Source: Chryseobacterium sp. ZHDP1
GTDB taxonomy: Bacteria; Bacteroidota; Bacteroidia; Flavobacteriales; Weeksellaceae
Direction: 5' to 3'
DNA length: 64,000 bases
NCBI RefSeq assembly: GCF_018603435.1
Contig: NZ_CP075682.1
Location: 1,984,001 to 2,048,000 of the forward strand
Shown here: positions 35,065 through 43,326 of the stretch, in pieces
Layout: every line of letters starts with the position of its first letter
How positions within the stretch are numbered: position 1 is the first letter of the stretch
Notes under the pieces: model-generated
Seen by the model: the letters and a program-made list of their open reading frames with translations, nothing else
What the model was told of the DNA's origin: nothing
Database searches by the model: none
Program-made: the position numbers and the translations under genes

Positions 35065-35758
35065 GGTATGGAATTTTTATAATTAACCGGCTGCCTTTAC
35101 CTAAGGTATTTTTCCATTTGTGCGCCGCGTTCATAGATTTTATTCTGGATTCGATATTTTTGATACCCATCCCTTTTTTCACCTCATCATATTCAAAACT
35201 TTGTCCGTTATCCGAAATGATAACCGCAAGATTTGTTTTATTGTCTTTAATATAGATCCAGATTCTTGATGCTTCCGAATGTTTGAGAACATTGGTGGTA
35301 AATTCCTGAATAATCCTGTACAGCTGAACTTCTATAAAAATTTCTTTTTTCTGAAATTTCGGACTTACATTCAGTGAAATGTTTATTCTTCCTGCTAAAT
35401 TGGCTATCAGTTCTTCAATATACAGAACCAGACCTACGGATTCCAGATTTACGGGATATAATGAATGAGAGATGCTTCTTGCAGAATCTATCAGAGAAGA
35501 CATTTGAGTGGTGATATTTTTTTTAATCAGCTCATCTCCTTTGGTGTCTAAATTATTCAGCCATAAGGAAAGAATATTCAGACGGTTTCCGATATCGTCA
35601 TGAATCATTACCGCAATTCTTTTTCGCTCAGATTCCTGCGCCTTTATGTTTTCCAGTGCCAGATTTTTCTGATGCCGTACTTCCGCTTCATGCTGTGCAT
35701 TTTGTTCTTTAATAATTCTCTGGATAAAACTCCGGTACGCAAGCAGAATAAAAGTCAT
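35033..35758 (-). CDS. Sensor histidine kinase (HisKA_3 type)
   Basis: A 241-residue kinase. The phospho-acceptor motif is ERKRIAVMIHDDIGNRLNIL (His in MIHDDIG); the ATPase has an N-box-like EFTTNVLKHSEAS and the G-box MGIKNIESRI. The listed ATG lies inside a membrane helix. In the same frame upstream, codons for IKEITLNITFFVALIAVLVII continue the helix without a stop, but no ATG, GTG or TTG precedes it there. A start at an ATT codon (35822) would give a complete anchor. The kinase has no periplasmic sensor domain. It pairs with the LuxR-type regulator. Confidence 0.88.
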   Translation of the reverse strand: MTFILLAYRSFIQRIIKEQNAQHEAEVRHQKNLALENIKAQESERKRIAVMIHDDIGNRLNILSLWLNNLDTKGDELIKKNITTQMSSLIDSARSISHSLYPVNLESVGLVLYIEELIANLAGRINISLNVSPKFQKKEIFIEVQLYRIIQEFTTNVLKHSEASRIWIYIKDNKTNLAVIISDNGQSFEYDEVKKGMGIKNIESRIKSMNAAHKWKNTLGKGSRLIIKIPYHELPDQNSVN

Positions 35759-35808
35759 AATGATTACCAGAACAGCAATCAGTGCAACAAAAAAAGTGAT
35801 ATTTAAGG

Positions 35809-36417
35809 TTATTTCTTTAATCTTAAAAAGGTATATATGATTGATATATATAAAAAGCTGCAGAGAATATTATTGATACTCCAGATCATTCCCGCCTGTT
35901 TTACCCCAAAATCCGCAAGCTGGCGAAGAAGGAAAAATAAAAAAACCGACAATCCATAATACAGGAAAATAAGGCTGTCTACAGCCATGAAGCGGTCATT
36001 CACCTGAGTATTTTTAATTTCCATAAGCAGCGCATAACCGGCAAAGCAGATCACAATAATATTTGAAATCACCTTCTTTACTTCATTGGTTACCATTTCC
36101 GTATCCAGCAAAAAGAAGAGCGCCAATAATCCTACCGGAATATAACAATACCACGGCAATGCCAATTTTTTCACGAAAAGAATTCCTAAGATGAGAAATT
36201 CTCCTGCCACATAATAAGGAAACAGAAAATCAAGACCCTTTACATGAAAGAGACTTATAGAAACTCTTCCTGCCGCTTCTATCAAAAAAAGAAAAATGAT
36301 ATAATATACATACCATTTTTCTGTGTTTCTAAGAGTTTTGTACTTTAAAATCCCGATTAAAGCACAAATAACAAGTAAACTGTTATTAAGATAAAGTATT
36401 ACCTGGTAAATATCCAC
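35809..36417 (-). CDS. Multi-spanning membrane protein upstream of the two-component genes
   Basis: A 202-residue protein with about six or seven hydrophobic helices (YLNNSLLVICALIGILKY; WYVYYIIFLFLIEAAGRV; YVAGEFLILGILFV; YCYIPVGLLALFFLL and others). Its stop lies at the region where the kinase reading frame would start, so expression is probably coupled. It could provide the sensing membrane domain that the kinase lacks; this is inference. Family not recognised. Confidence 0.7.
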   Translation of the reverse strand: MDIYQVILYLNNSLLVICALIGILKYKTLRNTEKWYVYYIIFLFLIEAAGRVSISLFHVKGLDFLFPYYVAGEFLILGILFVKKLALPWYCYIPVGLLALFFLLDTEMVTNEVKKVISNIIVICFAGYALLMEIKNTQVNDRFMAVDSLIFLYYGLSVFLFFLLRQLADFGVKQAGMIWSINNILCSFLYISIIYTFLRLKK

Positions 36418-36436
36418 AATATATTTTAGTTATAAA

Positions 36437-37180
36437 TTACGTAAACTGGCAGATAGGCGGGCATGCGTTTGACCAATCGTATGTATTGGAGATTTTTTCA
36501 ACGCTTACTCCATTTTCACTGCCTTCCAGACCTGTAGTATAAAAAGAAATGAAAATAAGCGTAGGCAAAACTCTCTGATACACCTGAGAAAATTTCAGTC
36601 CGAATGAGCAAACCATATGAGAAAGCCCGGCTTTCGGCGGATTAAGATTTTCTGCAGGTACATAAAACTGTCTGAAAATTCTTGCTCCCTGAAATTCTGT
36701 ACATTCTCTGTAGAACCAAATCATCGCATCGTTTCTCCACGACTCAATTGCTTCGATTGCTTTATCCTGCTCCATCATCGGCTTATTGGCAATCGGCCAG
36801 AACATATCCGAACTGTTATCGACTGTTTTAAGATCTTTGGAAAGAACCGCATTTTTCACAAGCGTATATTCTTCCGTTTCTACCAGATTAAGATCTTCCT
36901 TCAGTTCGGCTAAAAAGCTGTAAGGATAGCCCTGTACTTCTTTTTTATGTCCTCCTTCATCCATCGGACAAAGAACAGCAACCATCTTATTCTCGTAAAT
37001 ACCGATCTGAGCACAAAACTCAGTACATTTATTTTCGGTCTTCATCCAGTTGATCTGTTCTGCATCAAAATCAAAAACATAATTGGTAGGAATCAGATCT
37101 TTAATGGCATTGTAATTTCCACGGCAGTTATCCCACGCTGCAAATGCTATCTCGCATTGTTCTCTGTTGAATGTATTCAT
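36437..37180 (-). CDS. Conserved-looking hypothetical protein
   Basis: A 247-residue protein without signal peptide or membrane segment. It has several cysteines (ENKCTEFCAQIG; ACPPICQFT at the C-terminus) and conserved-looking aromatics (MFWPIANKPMMEQDKAIEAIESWRND). I do not recognise the family. It sits 19 bp upstream of the multi-spanning membrane protein gene and could be the first gene of the kinase-regulator operon. Confidence 0.65.
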   Translation of the reverse strand: MNTFNREQCEIAFAAWDNCRGNYNAIKDLIPTNYVFDFDAEQINWMKTENKCTEFCAQIGIYENKMVAVLCPMDEGGHKKEVQGYPYSFLAELKEDLNLVETEEYTLVKNAVLSKDLKTVDNSSDMFWPIANKPMMEQDKAIEAIESWRNDAMIWFYRECTEFQGARIFRQFYVPAENLNPPKAGLSHMVCSFGLKFSQVYQRVLPTLIFISFYTTGLEGSENGVSVEKISNTYDWSNACPPICQFT

Positions 37181-37260
37181 ATTTTCACGGTTTTTCTAAG
37201 GCATAAAATTATAGAAACTAAATTATCTATGCAAGTATCTCACGCATAATTGAAAATTAG

Positions 37261-37881
37261 TTAATAATTCTTCACCGTAATATGGTAACAACTTTGCTGT
37301 TTTTCCTTGATATAGTAGATTTTGCCGAGATCATAATAATATTTCAGAACTTTTTCCAAAGCAGCTTCCATTTTCGGATTATGCTTCAGAACACCATTAA
37401 AGCGAACGTAAGAGATATCAAACGAATTTCCGTAATTATGGGAACTGATTCCAAGTGCGGCATTGGAATTCACCCTTCTCAGTCTGCATTGGTCTTCCAG
37501 TGTTCTGGTGATAGAAGAAACCGTAAAAACATTTCCTTTGGTTTCTTTACTGAAACGGGCACCCATTTTTTCCAGTGTAAGTTTGCCTTTAGAAACCATG
37601 TAAGCCCTACTGTAATCCAGCTTTTCAACGCGATACCCAGTTCCTGATTTTTTTATTTTATGAAATTTTCCGTTGCTGATGTATTTCTGTACCGTTTTAG
37701 AATCCTTCAGAATTTTAACCCCAAAACTTTTAGAAGCATCAAGATGCGGTTTGTACAGCAGCGTAGGTTCTACTCTTAAAACTTCTGTAAGATCATAGCA
37801 AGGCAATGTTTTTTGAGCCGCCTGCGCGTAACAAGTACCATGAAGAACGTAAGCAAAAACCACACACAGAAACTTTTTCAT
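37261..37881 (-). CDS. DUF5715 family protein (M15-like peptidase fold), secreted
   Basis: A 206-residue protein with a signal peptide (CVVFAYVLHGTCYAQ). The motif SSHNYGNSFDISYV (about residues 146-159) matches the SxHxxGxAxD zinc-binding pattern of M15/LAS peptidases. A final His lies in CYHITV (about residue 201). The presumed role is cutting cell-wall peptides in the periplasm. LAS-like activity is inferred from the His/Asp/His set. Confidence 0.82.
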   Translation of the reverse strand: MKKFLCVVFAYVLHGTCYAQAAQKTLPCYDLTEVLRVEPTLLYKPHLDASKSFGVKILKDSKTVQKYISNGKFHKIKKSGTGYRVEKLDYSRAYMVSKGKLTLEKMGARFSKETKGNVFTVSSITRTLEDQCRLRRVNSNAALGISSHNYGNSFDISYVRFNGVLKHNPKMEAALEKVLKYYYDLGKIYYIKEKQQSCYHITVKNY

Positions 37882-38064
37882 GAAAGATGTTTTAAAATTT
37901 ATAAACTAAAATAATCATTTATGAAATAAATATAAACTTCAATAAACATATATGTGAAAATAATTAACCGTTAATTTAATTTTAAATTACTAAATCAACA
38001 ATAAAAAATAAATTTATACCATAACAATTTTAAAATTAATCTTTCTTATTTAACATATTAATTA

Positions 38065-38072
38065 TAAATTTG
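38065..38072 (+). promoter_or_regulatory. Predicted -7 element for the aquaporin gene
   Basis: TAAATTTG matches TAnnTTTG, 24 bases before the start codon. Confidence 0.5.
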
Positions 38073-38096
38073 AGATAATTTATTAAAATAAACAAT

Positions 38097-38834
38097 ATGA
38101 TAAAAAAACTTTTTGCCGAATTTTTCGGTACGTTCTGGCTTGTTTTCGGAGGTTGCGGAAGTGCAATCTTCGCCTCACAGATTGCTGCTGCATCTAATGG
38201 ACAATTAGGGATTCTTCTTCTGGGAGTATCTTTGGCTTTCGGGCTTACTGTTCTTACAATGGCTTATGCAGTAGGGCATATTTCCGGAGGACATTTCAAT
38301 CCTGCTGTTTCCGTAGGACTTCTTGCAGGTGGAAGATTCTCTGCCAAAGATCTTGTTCCGTATGTTGTGGCACAATGTTTAGGAGCAATTGGAGCCGCAG
38401 GCGCTTTGTACGTTATCCTGAGCGGTTCCGGAACTCCGGATTTTTCGGGACCGGGAGCTTTTGCCACCAATTTCTACGGTGAAGCGGTATATTTTGGAAA
38501 AAGCTATTCCATGAGTGCTGCATTTTTAACAGAATTTTTACTGACGGCTTTTTTCCTGATCATTATTCTTGGCGCTACAGATAAGTTTGCCAACGGAAAA
38601 TTTGCAGGTATTGCCATCGGTTTAGGATTAACGTTAATCCATTTAATTTCTATTCCGATTACGAATACTTCCGTGAATCCTGCAAGATCGCTTTCTCAGG
38701 CGATTTTCGTAGGCGGAAATGCCATGTCTCAGCTTTGGCTGTTTTGGGTTGCCCCGATTTTGGGAGGAATTACAGGAGGATTAATTTACAGATTCCTGCT
38801 GCAGCGAAACGGCGCGGAAGAATTAGATAGCTAA
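38097..38834 (+). CDS. aqpZ: Aquaporin Z-type water channel
   Basis: A 245-residue MIP-family channel with six membrane helices and both NPA boxes: GGHFNPAVS (about residue 65) and [11 protein letters not shown] (about residue 196). The start [23 protein letters not shown] and the Arg of the selectivity filter after the second NPA are typical of water-selective AqpZ. It is a single gene with its own promoter and terminator. Confidence 0.95.
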   Translation: MIKKLFAEFFGTFWLVFGGCGSAIFASQIAAASNGQLGILLLGVSLAFGLTVLTMAYAVGHISGGHFNPAVSVGLLAGGRFSAKDLVPYVVAQCLGAIGAAGALYVILSGSGTPDFSGPGAFATNFYGEAVYFGKSYSMSAAFLTEFLLTAFFLIIILGATDKFANGKFAGIAIGLGLTLIHLISIPITNTSVNPARSLSQAIFVGGNAMSQLWLFWVAPILGGITGGLIYRFLLQRNGAEELDS

Positions 38835-38838
38835 AACA

Positions 38839-38867
38839 AAATCCTGTCAGCCGACAGGATTTTTTTA
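38839..38867 (+). terminator. Terminator of the aquaporin gene
   Basis: AAAATCCTGTC-AGCC-GACAGGATTTT is an 11-bp stem followed by a run of Ts. Confidence 0.88.
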
Positions 38868-38886
38868 TGTTTGACATTTTGAAAGA

Positions 38887-39432
38887 CTACTTTAACTTTT
38901 TGATATCAAAAGGATTTTTAAAAATAAGCTCTTCGTGTTTTCCTTTGATTTCCATTTTCTTATATAGTAAACTTAAAGCCATTTTCCGGATAAAAAGATC
39001 TTTATCATTCAGTTTCCAGTAAGAATCATCATGTACTTTTCTGGGTTTTCTTATGACATAGAATTCAGTTTCCCAAGAATCTACGTTATGGTAAAATTCT
39101 ATAATTCCGCAATGTTCGGGAATGATTTCATGATCTACCATTCCCATCGGAAGCAGAAAACTGAACGCATTGCAGGCATAATCTCCACAGGAAATTTTAT
39201 CGTGTTTTAAGAATTTTTCGCCTGTACTTGAATTGGTATAGGATTTTTTAAAATCGTTTTTGAAATCGCCCTTCGAAAGCTTGATTTCAATCTCATGACT
39301 GTATCCTTCTGAATCAACAATCAGAATATCGGCTTCCCAATCTGCCTGAAAATGATTGGTCAAAACAATTTCTTTCTCAAAATTGCATTGAGAATGAATA
39401 AATGCGTGAACCAATTCTTCTATTTTTAACAC
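38887..39432 (-). CDS. PD-(D/E)XK nuclease-like protein
   Basis: A 181-residue cytosolic protein. The stretch EADILIVDSEGYSHEIEIKLSKGDF (about residues 33-57) has the Asp then Glu-x-Lys spacing of PD-(D/E)XK nucleases, and similar small proteins are annotated as MmcB-like DNA repair proteins. The rest is not distinctive (CGDYACNAFSFLLP, PEHCGIIEFY). It is a lone gene flanked by a terminator and a triple repeat. Nuclease activity is inferred. Confidence 0.6.
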   Translation of the reverse strand: MLKIEELVHAFIHSQCNFEKEIVLTNHFQADWEADILIVDSEGYSHEIEIKLSKGDFKNDFKKSYTNSSTGEKFLKHDKISCGDYACNAFSFLLPMGMVDHEIIPEHCGIIEFYHNVDSWETEFYVIRKPRKVHDDSYWKLNDKDLFIRKMALSLLYKKMEIKGKHEELIFKNPFDIKKLK

Positions 39433-39443
39433 TTTTTGTTTTT

Positions 39444-39814
39444 TTGTTTTTAACGCGAAGATCGCAAAGATTTTAGTTATTATTTGCTCTGCATAGTTCG
39501 TTCACAAAGGCGTTTTCACTAAGCTAATGATAGCAGAAGTTTTAAATTTAAACAAAAATCCTGTTTTGATAAAACTCTTTGTTTTTAACGCGGAAGTCGC
39601 AAAGGTTTTAGTTACTATTGTCTTCCCTATTTCGTTCGCAAGGGCGTTTTCACTAAGCAAATGATAGCTGAAGTTTTAAATTTAAACAAAAATCCTGTTT
39701 TGATAAAACTCTTTGTTTTTAACGCGGAAGTCGCAAAGATTTTAGTTGAAATTTGTTCTGCATAGTTCGTTCGCAAGGGCGTTTTCACTAAGCAAATGAT
39801 AGCTGAAGTTTAAA
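39444..39814. repeat. Three tandem units of about 134 bp
   Basis: Each unit contains TTTTTAACGCGGAAGTCGCAA, then TTCGTTCGCAAGGGCGTTTT and CACTAAGCAAATGATAGC. The two complete intervals also share AAATTTAAACAAAAATCC. Corresponding AACGCG motifs fall at 39452, 39587 and 39721, a period of 134-135 bp. Shorter relatives occur at 15795-15890 and 47938-48030. No coding potential. Confidence 0.85.
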
Positions 39815-39823
39815 CAACATCAA

Positions 39824-40834
39824 TTAGCTAACAAGCAAACTGCATCCACGAATATCTGAATGATCGATTCTGCCTAAAACCTGAAATTTATTCCCGATAA
39901 TTTTACCTAAATCCTGCGTGGCGATGAATGCGCAGGAATGTACATTTGCCAAGTCGATGATATTAATCGCTCCCGTTCTTCCCTCCTTTTCATAATTAAA
40001 AGGATCTTCTGCATTTCTGATCATGATGCGCATCCAGTTTGGACATTGATATTCGTTATTTCCTAAAGAATATGCCTGTGAAAGAAGCTCTGTCATCGAA
40101 TATTCTGAATAAATTTTATCGGTTTTAAAACCTTCCTGTAAAATTTTCAACAGTTCGTCTTTGGTCATTTCCTCTTTTCTGCCTTTCATTCCTCCGGTTT
40201 CAATTACCATTAATGAGTCGGAGAATTGAAGCGTTTTTGAGTTGCTGTCGCAGAAATCTAAAAAATCCAGCAGTGCAAAAGAAACACCGAACAGAATAAC
40301 TTTCTTACTTTGCAATTCATTTAAAAGGGTAAATAAATCTTCATGATTGTACAGGAAATATCCGTTTTCAGGTTTTCCGGATTTTTTCATCAGATAATCT
40401 ACCATATAAATCAGCGAAGAGTTTTGTCTTTCGAGATAACTTGGCAAAAGTCCGAGGAAAATGAAGTCTTCCGGTTTTCCGATAAACTGTTCAAAGCTTT
40501 TATAGATGCTTTCTTCGTACAGTTGAGGATTGGCAATGAAATGTTTTGATAAATTCATCTGTGTGGTTCCGGAACTTTGAAAAAAAAGATCCGCAGTTAC
40601 ATTTTTATCCAAAACCTGATGGTTTTTAAACATTTCAATGGGCAGAAAAGGAATTTTTGTCAGTTCATCAACATGATCAGGTTTGATGTTAAGATAATCT
40701 ACAAAACGTCTGTAAACTTCAATATTTTCATACTGATAACGGAAGGTTTCCAGTGATGCAGCCAAAAAATCCTGCTCTGTCTGTATGCCGAATATATTTT
40801 TCACTTCTAAAAATATTTTTATTCTCAACCTCAT
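39824..40834 (-). CDS. LuxE/PaaK-like acyl-activating enzyme
   Basis: A 336-residue protein of the LuxE-like acyl-protein synthetase group. The adenylate-forming motif is FFQSSGTTQMNLSKHFI (about residue 86). A second conserved block is KIYSEYSMTELLSQAYSLGN (about residue 235), and the end DLGKIIGNKFQVLGRIDHSD resembles the hinge of ANL enzymes. It should activate an acyl group with ATP and pass it to a thiol. No reductase or carrier gene is adjacent, so the substrate is unknown. Confidence 0.85.
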   Translation of the reverse strand: MRLRIKIFLEVKNIFGIQTEQDFLAASLETFRYQYENIEVYRRFVDYLNIKPDHVDELTKIPFLPIEMFKNHQVLDKNVTADLFFQSSGTTQMNLSKHFIANPQLYEESIYKSFEQFIGKPEDFIFLGLLPSYLERQNSSLIYMVDYLMKKSGKPENGYFLYNHEDLFTLLNELQSKKVILFGVSFALLDFLDFCDSNSKTLQFSDSLMVIETGGMKGRKEEMTKDELLKILQEGFKTDKIYSEYSMTELLSQAYSLGNNEYQCPNWMRIMIRNAEDPFNYEKEGRTGAINIIDLANVHSCAFIATQDLGKIIGNKFQVLGRIDHSDIRGCSLLVS

Positions 40835-40958
40835 TTACAATCACTTACCATAAAAAAGATCATTTTTAATAACTTTTTAATCTGAAAACTAAAAAATTGG
40901 TCAGGTTATTGCAATGGGTAATGCGGAATATGGATTAAAAACATGAATGAATTTCGGT

Positions 40959-41771
40959 TCATTCGGAAATTACCTCAGTTTTTGGGGTAATTTTTTTTGT
41001 GCTTTCTTCAAACGTTTTCAGCTCAAAATCATGCTCAAAAACACCATAGGTAAAATAAGAAATCCAGTCTCCCAGATTGATGTATTTTGCTTTTCCTTCA
41101 AGATCCAGAATCATCGGAAGATGACGGTGTCCATAAATAAAATAATCGATTGGCTGAGTTTTAAGCTTTTCTTTTGAATAAATGATCAGAAATTCTTTAT
41201 CCTCTCCCAGAAATTCTTTATCCTCATCTCCCGAAATCATTTTATTTTTCTGGGACATATACAATGCAATCTTCATCGCAATATCAGGATGCAGCCATTT
41301 GAAGAACCATTGCGCGACAGGATTGGTAAAGACTTTTTTCATTCTTTTATATCCTTTATCTCCCGGTCCTAATCCATCACCATGAGCCAGTAAAAACTGC
41401 TTTCCGCCCATCTCAAAATACTGCTTTTTATAGAAAACCGTGCATCCGATTTCTTCTTCAAGATAATCTTTCATCCAAAGGTCATGGTTTCCCACAAAGA
41501 AGTAAATGTGGATTCCACGGTCTTTCAGTTCGGCAATTTTTCCCAAAACCCGAACATATCCCTTTGGAATTACGTGCTTCCACTCGTGCCAGAAATCAAA
41601 CAGATCTCCCATTAAAAAAAGAACCTGTGCATCATGTTTTATTTCGTCCATCCAACGGATAAACCGCTCTTCGCGCAGTTTACTTTGTTTTGGATTCGGC
41701 GCACCGAAATGCTGGTCTGAAGCGAAATATACTTTTTTTCCGGGTTCTAAATTAATGGTTGTTTTTAACAC
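40959..41771 (-). CDS. lpxH: UDP-2,3-diacylglucosamine diphosphatase (LpxH family)
   Basis: A 270-residue calcineurin-like phosphoesterase with all metal motifs in order: SDQHFG, GDLFDFWHEW, GNHDLWM, LAHGDGLG and YGHRHLP. This layout and WHEW after the second motif fit LpxH, which removes UMP from UDP-diacylglucosamine in lipid A synthesis at the inner membrane. It lies 27 bp downstream of the pterin synthase gene on the same strand and may be co-transcribed. Confidence 0.88.
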   Translation of the reverse strand: MLKTTINLEPGKKVYFASDQHFGAPNPKQSKLREERFIRWMDEIKHDAQVLFLMGDLFDFWHEWKHVIPKGYVRVLGKIAELKDRGIHIYFFVGNHDLWMKDYLEEEIGCTVFYKKQYFEMGGKQFLLAHGDGLGPGDKGYKRMKKVFTNPVAQWFFKWLHPDIAMKIALYMSQKNKMISGDEDKEFLGEDKEFLIIYSKEKLKTQPIDYFIYGHRHLPMILDLEGKAKYINLGDWISYFTYGVFEHDFELKTFEESTKKITPKTEVISE

Positions 41772-41798
41772 CGTTCTGAGTTTTTCTGAATAAAAAAA

Positions 41799-42245
41799 TT
41801 ACTGATTATCTTCCGCAAACCATTCTCCGTAAGAGTTTTCGGTTTCATGAAGTTTAAGATAAGCCAAAGAAATTCCTTCAGGAAGTTTCGATTTTATTTT
41901 TGCAGCAATAGCATACAGCATATTTTCGCAGGTCGGCTGAAATGTACAGTAGATCACTTTATGCCCTTTTTCCTCAAGATCTTCCCCAAGTTCTCTGTGT
42001 GGCGAAAGTCCGTTGATGAGAACGGCATGATCCCAAACATCTACAATTTCAGACTTTACGATACTTTTAATATCACCAAAATCCACCACCATCCCATTCT
42101 TAGGGTTTTCCAAATCATTAACAGGCTTTCCTTTCACCGTTACAAACAGCTTGTAGGAATGTCCGTGCATATTTTTACATTTCCCGTCGTAATTGTATAA
42201 AACGTGAGCGGTTTCGAATGTAAAAATTTTTGTAATACGTATCAT
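41799..42245 (-). CDS. queD: 6-pyruvoyl-tetrahydropterin / 6-carboxytetrahydropterin synthase (QueD family)
   Basis: 148 residues from the chosen start MIRITKIFTFETAHVL. A longer ORF with 17 more residues exists, but it would begin upstream of the predicted -7 element at 42250-42257, so the shorter start is preferred. Zinc ligands are visible in FETAHVL and MHGHSYKL, and catalytic residues around VWDHAVLING and LKLHETENSYGEW. It makes 6-carboxytetrahydropterin for queuosine, or a related pterin. The promoter lies 5 bases before the ATG, so the mRNA is probably leaderless. Confidence 0.87.
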   Translation of the reverse strand: MIRITKIFTFETAHVLYNYDGKCKNMHGHSYKLFVTVKGKPVNDLENPKNGMVVDFGDIKSIVKSEIVDVWDHAVLINGLSPHRELGEDLEEKGHKVIYCTFQPTCENMLYAIAAKIKSKLPEGISLAYLKLHETENSYGEWFAEDNQ

Positions 42246-42249
42246 AATG

Positions 42250-42257
42250 CAAAGATA
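42250..42257 (-). promoter_or_regulatory. Predicted -7 element of the QueD gene (leaderless)
   Basis: The minus strand reads TATCTTTG, an exact TAnnTTTG match. Its last base is only 5 bases from the ATG, which predicts transcription starting at or next to the start codon. Confidence 0.55.
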
Positions 42258-42345
42258 AGCAATTTGGTTTGTTCTGTTAATGTTCTTTGAGTACAAGAAA
42301 ATGATCTTCCTGAAAATAATATTGAAGAAGAACCGTTACTTCATC

Positions 42346-42849
42346 ATGAAAACAATAACCTTTTTATTAATCTTTTTCAGCGTAATCTTTAATGCTCAAA
42401 AGAGACAGTTTTGGACCTACCCAGATCTGGAAAGCAAAATAGGAACCCATTTCCCGATTGAAAACTATAAAAATTCTGAAGGAAAAAATTTCAGTCCGGA
42501 TGATTTAAAGGGGAAAATCTCTTTTATCAATTTTTGGTCAACTCACTGTGAACCCTGTCTTAAAGAGCTTCCCTATCTTAATAAACTGAAAGAACTGTCA
42601 GGAGAAAAAGTCAATTTTATAGCTATTACCTATGACAGCAAAGAAAAAGTTGATCAATTTTTAACCAAAAGACCTTTCGATTTTCAACACATTACGGATT
42701 CCGGACGGGAGCTGAAATCCTATTTTACAATCCTGAGAAATCCAATGACTTTTATTGTTGACAAAAACGGAAATATTCTGGAAATCACAGGAACCATCGA
42801 GGAAACAAAATTTGACATCCTGCAAACAATTTTAAAGGAATCATTTTAG
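42346..42849 (+). CDS. TlpA-like thioredoxin-fold protein, secreted
   Basis: 167 residues from MKTITFLLIFFSVIFNAQ, which gives a clean signal peptide; an upstream in-frame ATG (42280) would bury it. The redoxin domain has the active site INFWSTHCEPCLKELPYL (CxxC as CEPC, about residue 63) and the cis-Pro region LRNPMTFIVDKNGNI. It should act as a periplasmic thiol-disulfide reductase. Its 3' end overlaps the convergent thioesterase gene by 9 bp. Confidence 0.87.
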   Translation: MKTITFLLIFFSVIFNAQKRQFWTYPDLESKIGTHFPIENYKNSEGKNFSPDDLKGKISFINFWSTHCEPCLKELPYLNKLKELSGEKVNFIAITYDSKEKVDQFLTKRPFDFQHITDSGRELKSYFTILRNPMTFIVDKNGNILEITGTIEETKFDILQTILKESF

Positions 42850-43227
42850 CTTTTCCAGCCAGTCACTTTCCAGTCTTTTGATTTTCTGCGTTTCAACGTC
42901 TACCAAAACCCACAATGTGGTAGAATCCACCACCAACTGATCGTTACAGTAAAACTCCACTTTTCGAGGCTGACGAATTCCTTCAGGAGCTTTCGGATAG
43001 GTTTTTATGGTAATAATGTCGTTAAGATAGACCTGCTTTTTGTATTGAATATGATGATCCAGAAGCATCCAGATATCTTTCGGATATTCTGTTTTATGCT
43101 TTACAAAATCCCAGTGCGCTGCTGCAATTTCTTCCACCCAATGCACATACTGAACGTTATTTACATGATTATTTCCATCAATATGCTGCTCTGTAACCTG
43201 TATCTGTTTTTCAAAAATCAAACTCAT
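42841..43227 (-). CDS. Acyl-CoA thioesterase (4HBT hotdog fold)
   Basis: 128 residues from MSLIFEKQIQVTEQHIDGNNHVNN; a longer ORF from 43299 would run through the terminator hairpin at 43269-43292 and is rejected. HIDGNNHVNNVQYVHWVEE is the hotdog active-site pattern of the YbgC/4HBT group (usually Asp in DxxxHVNN). It presumably hydrolyses acyl-CoA; chain specificity is unknown. A GAAGGAG sequence directly abuts the ATG. Confidence 0.85.
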   Translation of the reverse strand: MSLIFEKQIQVTEQHIDGNNHVNNVQYVHWVEEIAAAHWDFVKHKTEYPKDIWMLLDHHIQYKKQVYLNDIITIKTYPKAPEGIRQPRKVEFYCNDQLVVDSTTLWVLVDVETQKIKRLESDWLEKLK

Positions 43228-43268
43228 CTCCTTCAAATATAAATTCAAAATTAGTACATAAAAATTAA

Positions 43269-43292
43269 AACCTTCCCAAAATCGAGAAGGTT
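43269..43292 (-). terminator. Terminator of aceA
   Basis: AACCTTCCC pairs with GAGAAGGTT with one mismatch around a short loop. It is T-rich downstream on the minus strand, 35 bases after the aceA stop. Confidence 0.65.
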
Positions 43293-43326
43293 CTAACAAT
43301 TAAATTTAATTAAAAACGGAACTTTT

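Noticed and set aside
42280..42345. Upstream start for the TlpA-like gene
   Set aside because: It would place a charged segment ahead of the signal peptide and overlap the QueD promoter; MKTITFLLIFF at 42346 is a normal secretion start.
43228..43299. Longer N-terminus of the thioesterase
   Set aside because: It runs through the aceA terminator hairpin and adds 24 residues before the normal hotdog start.
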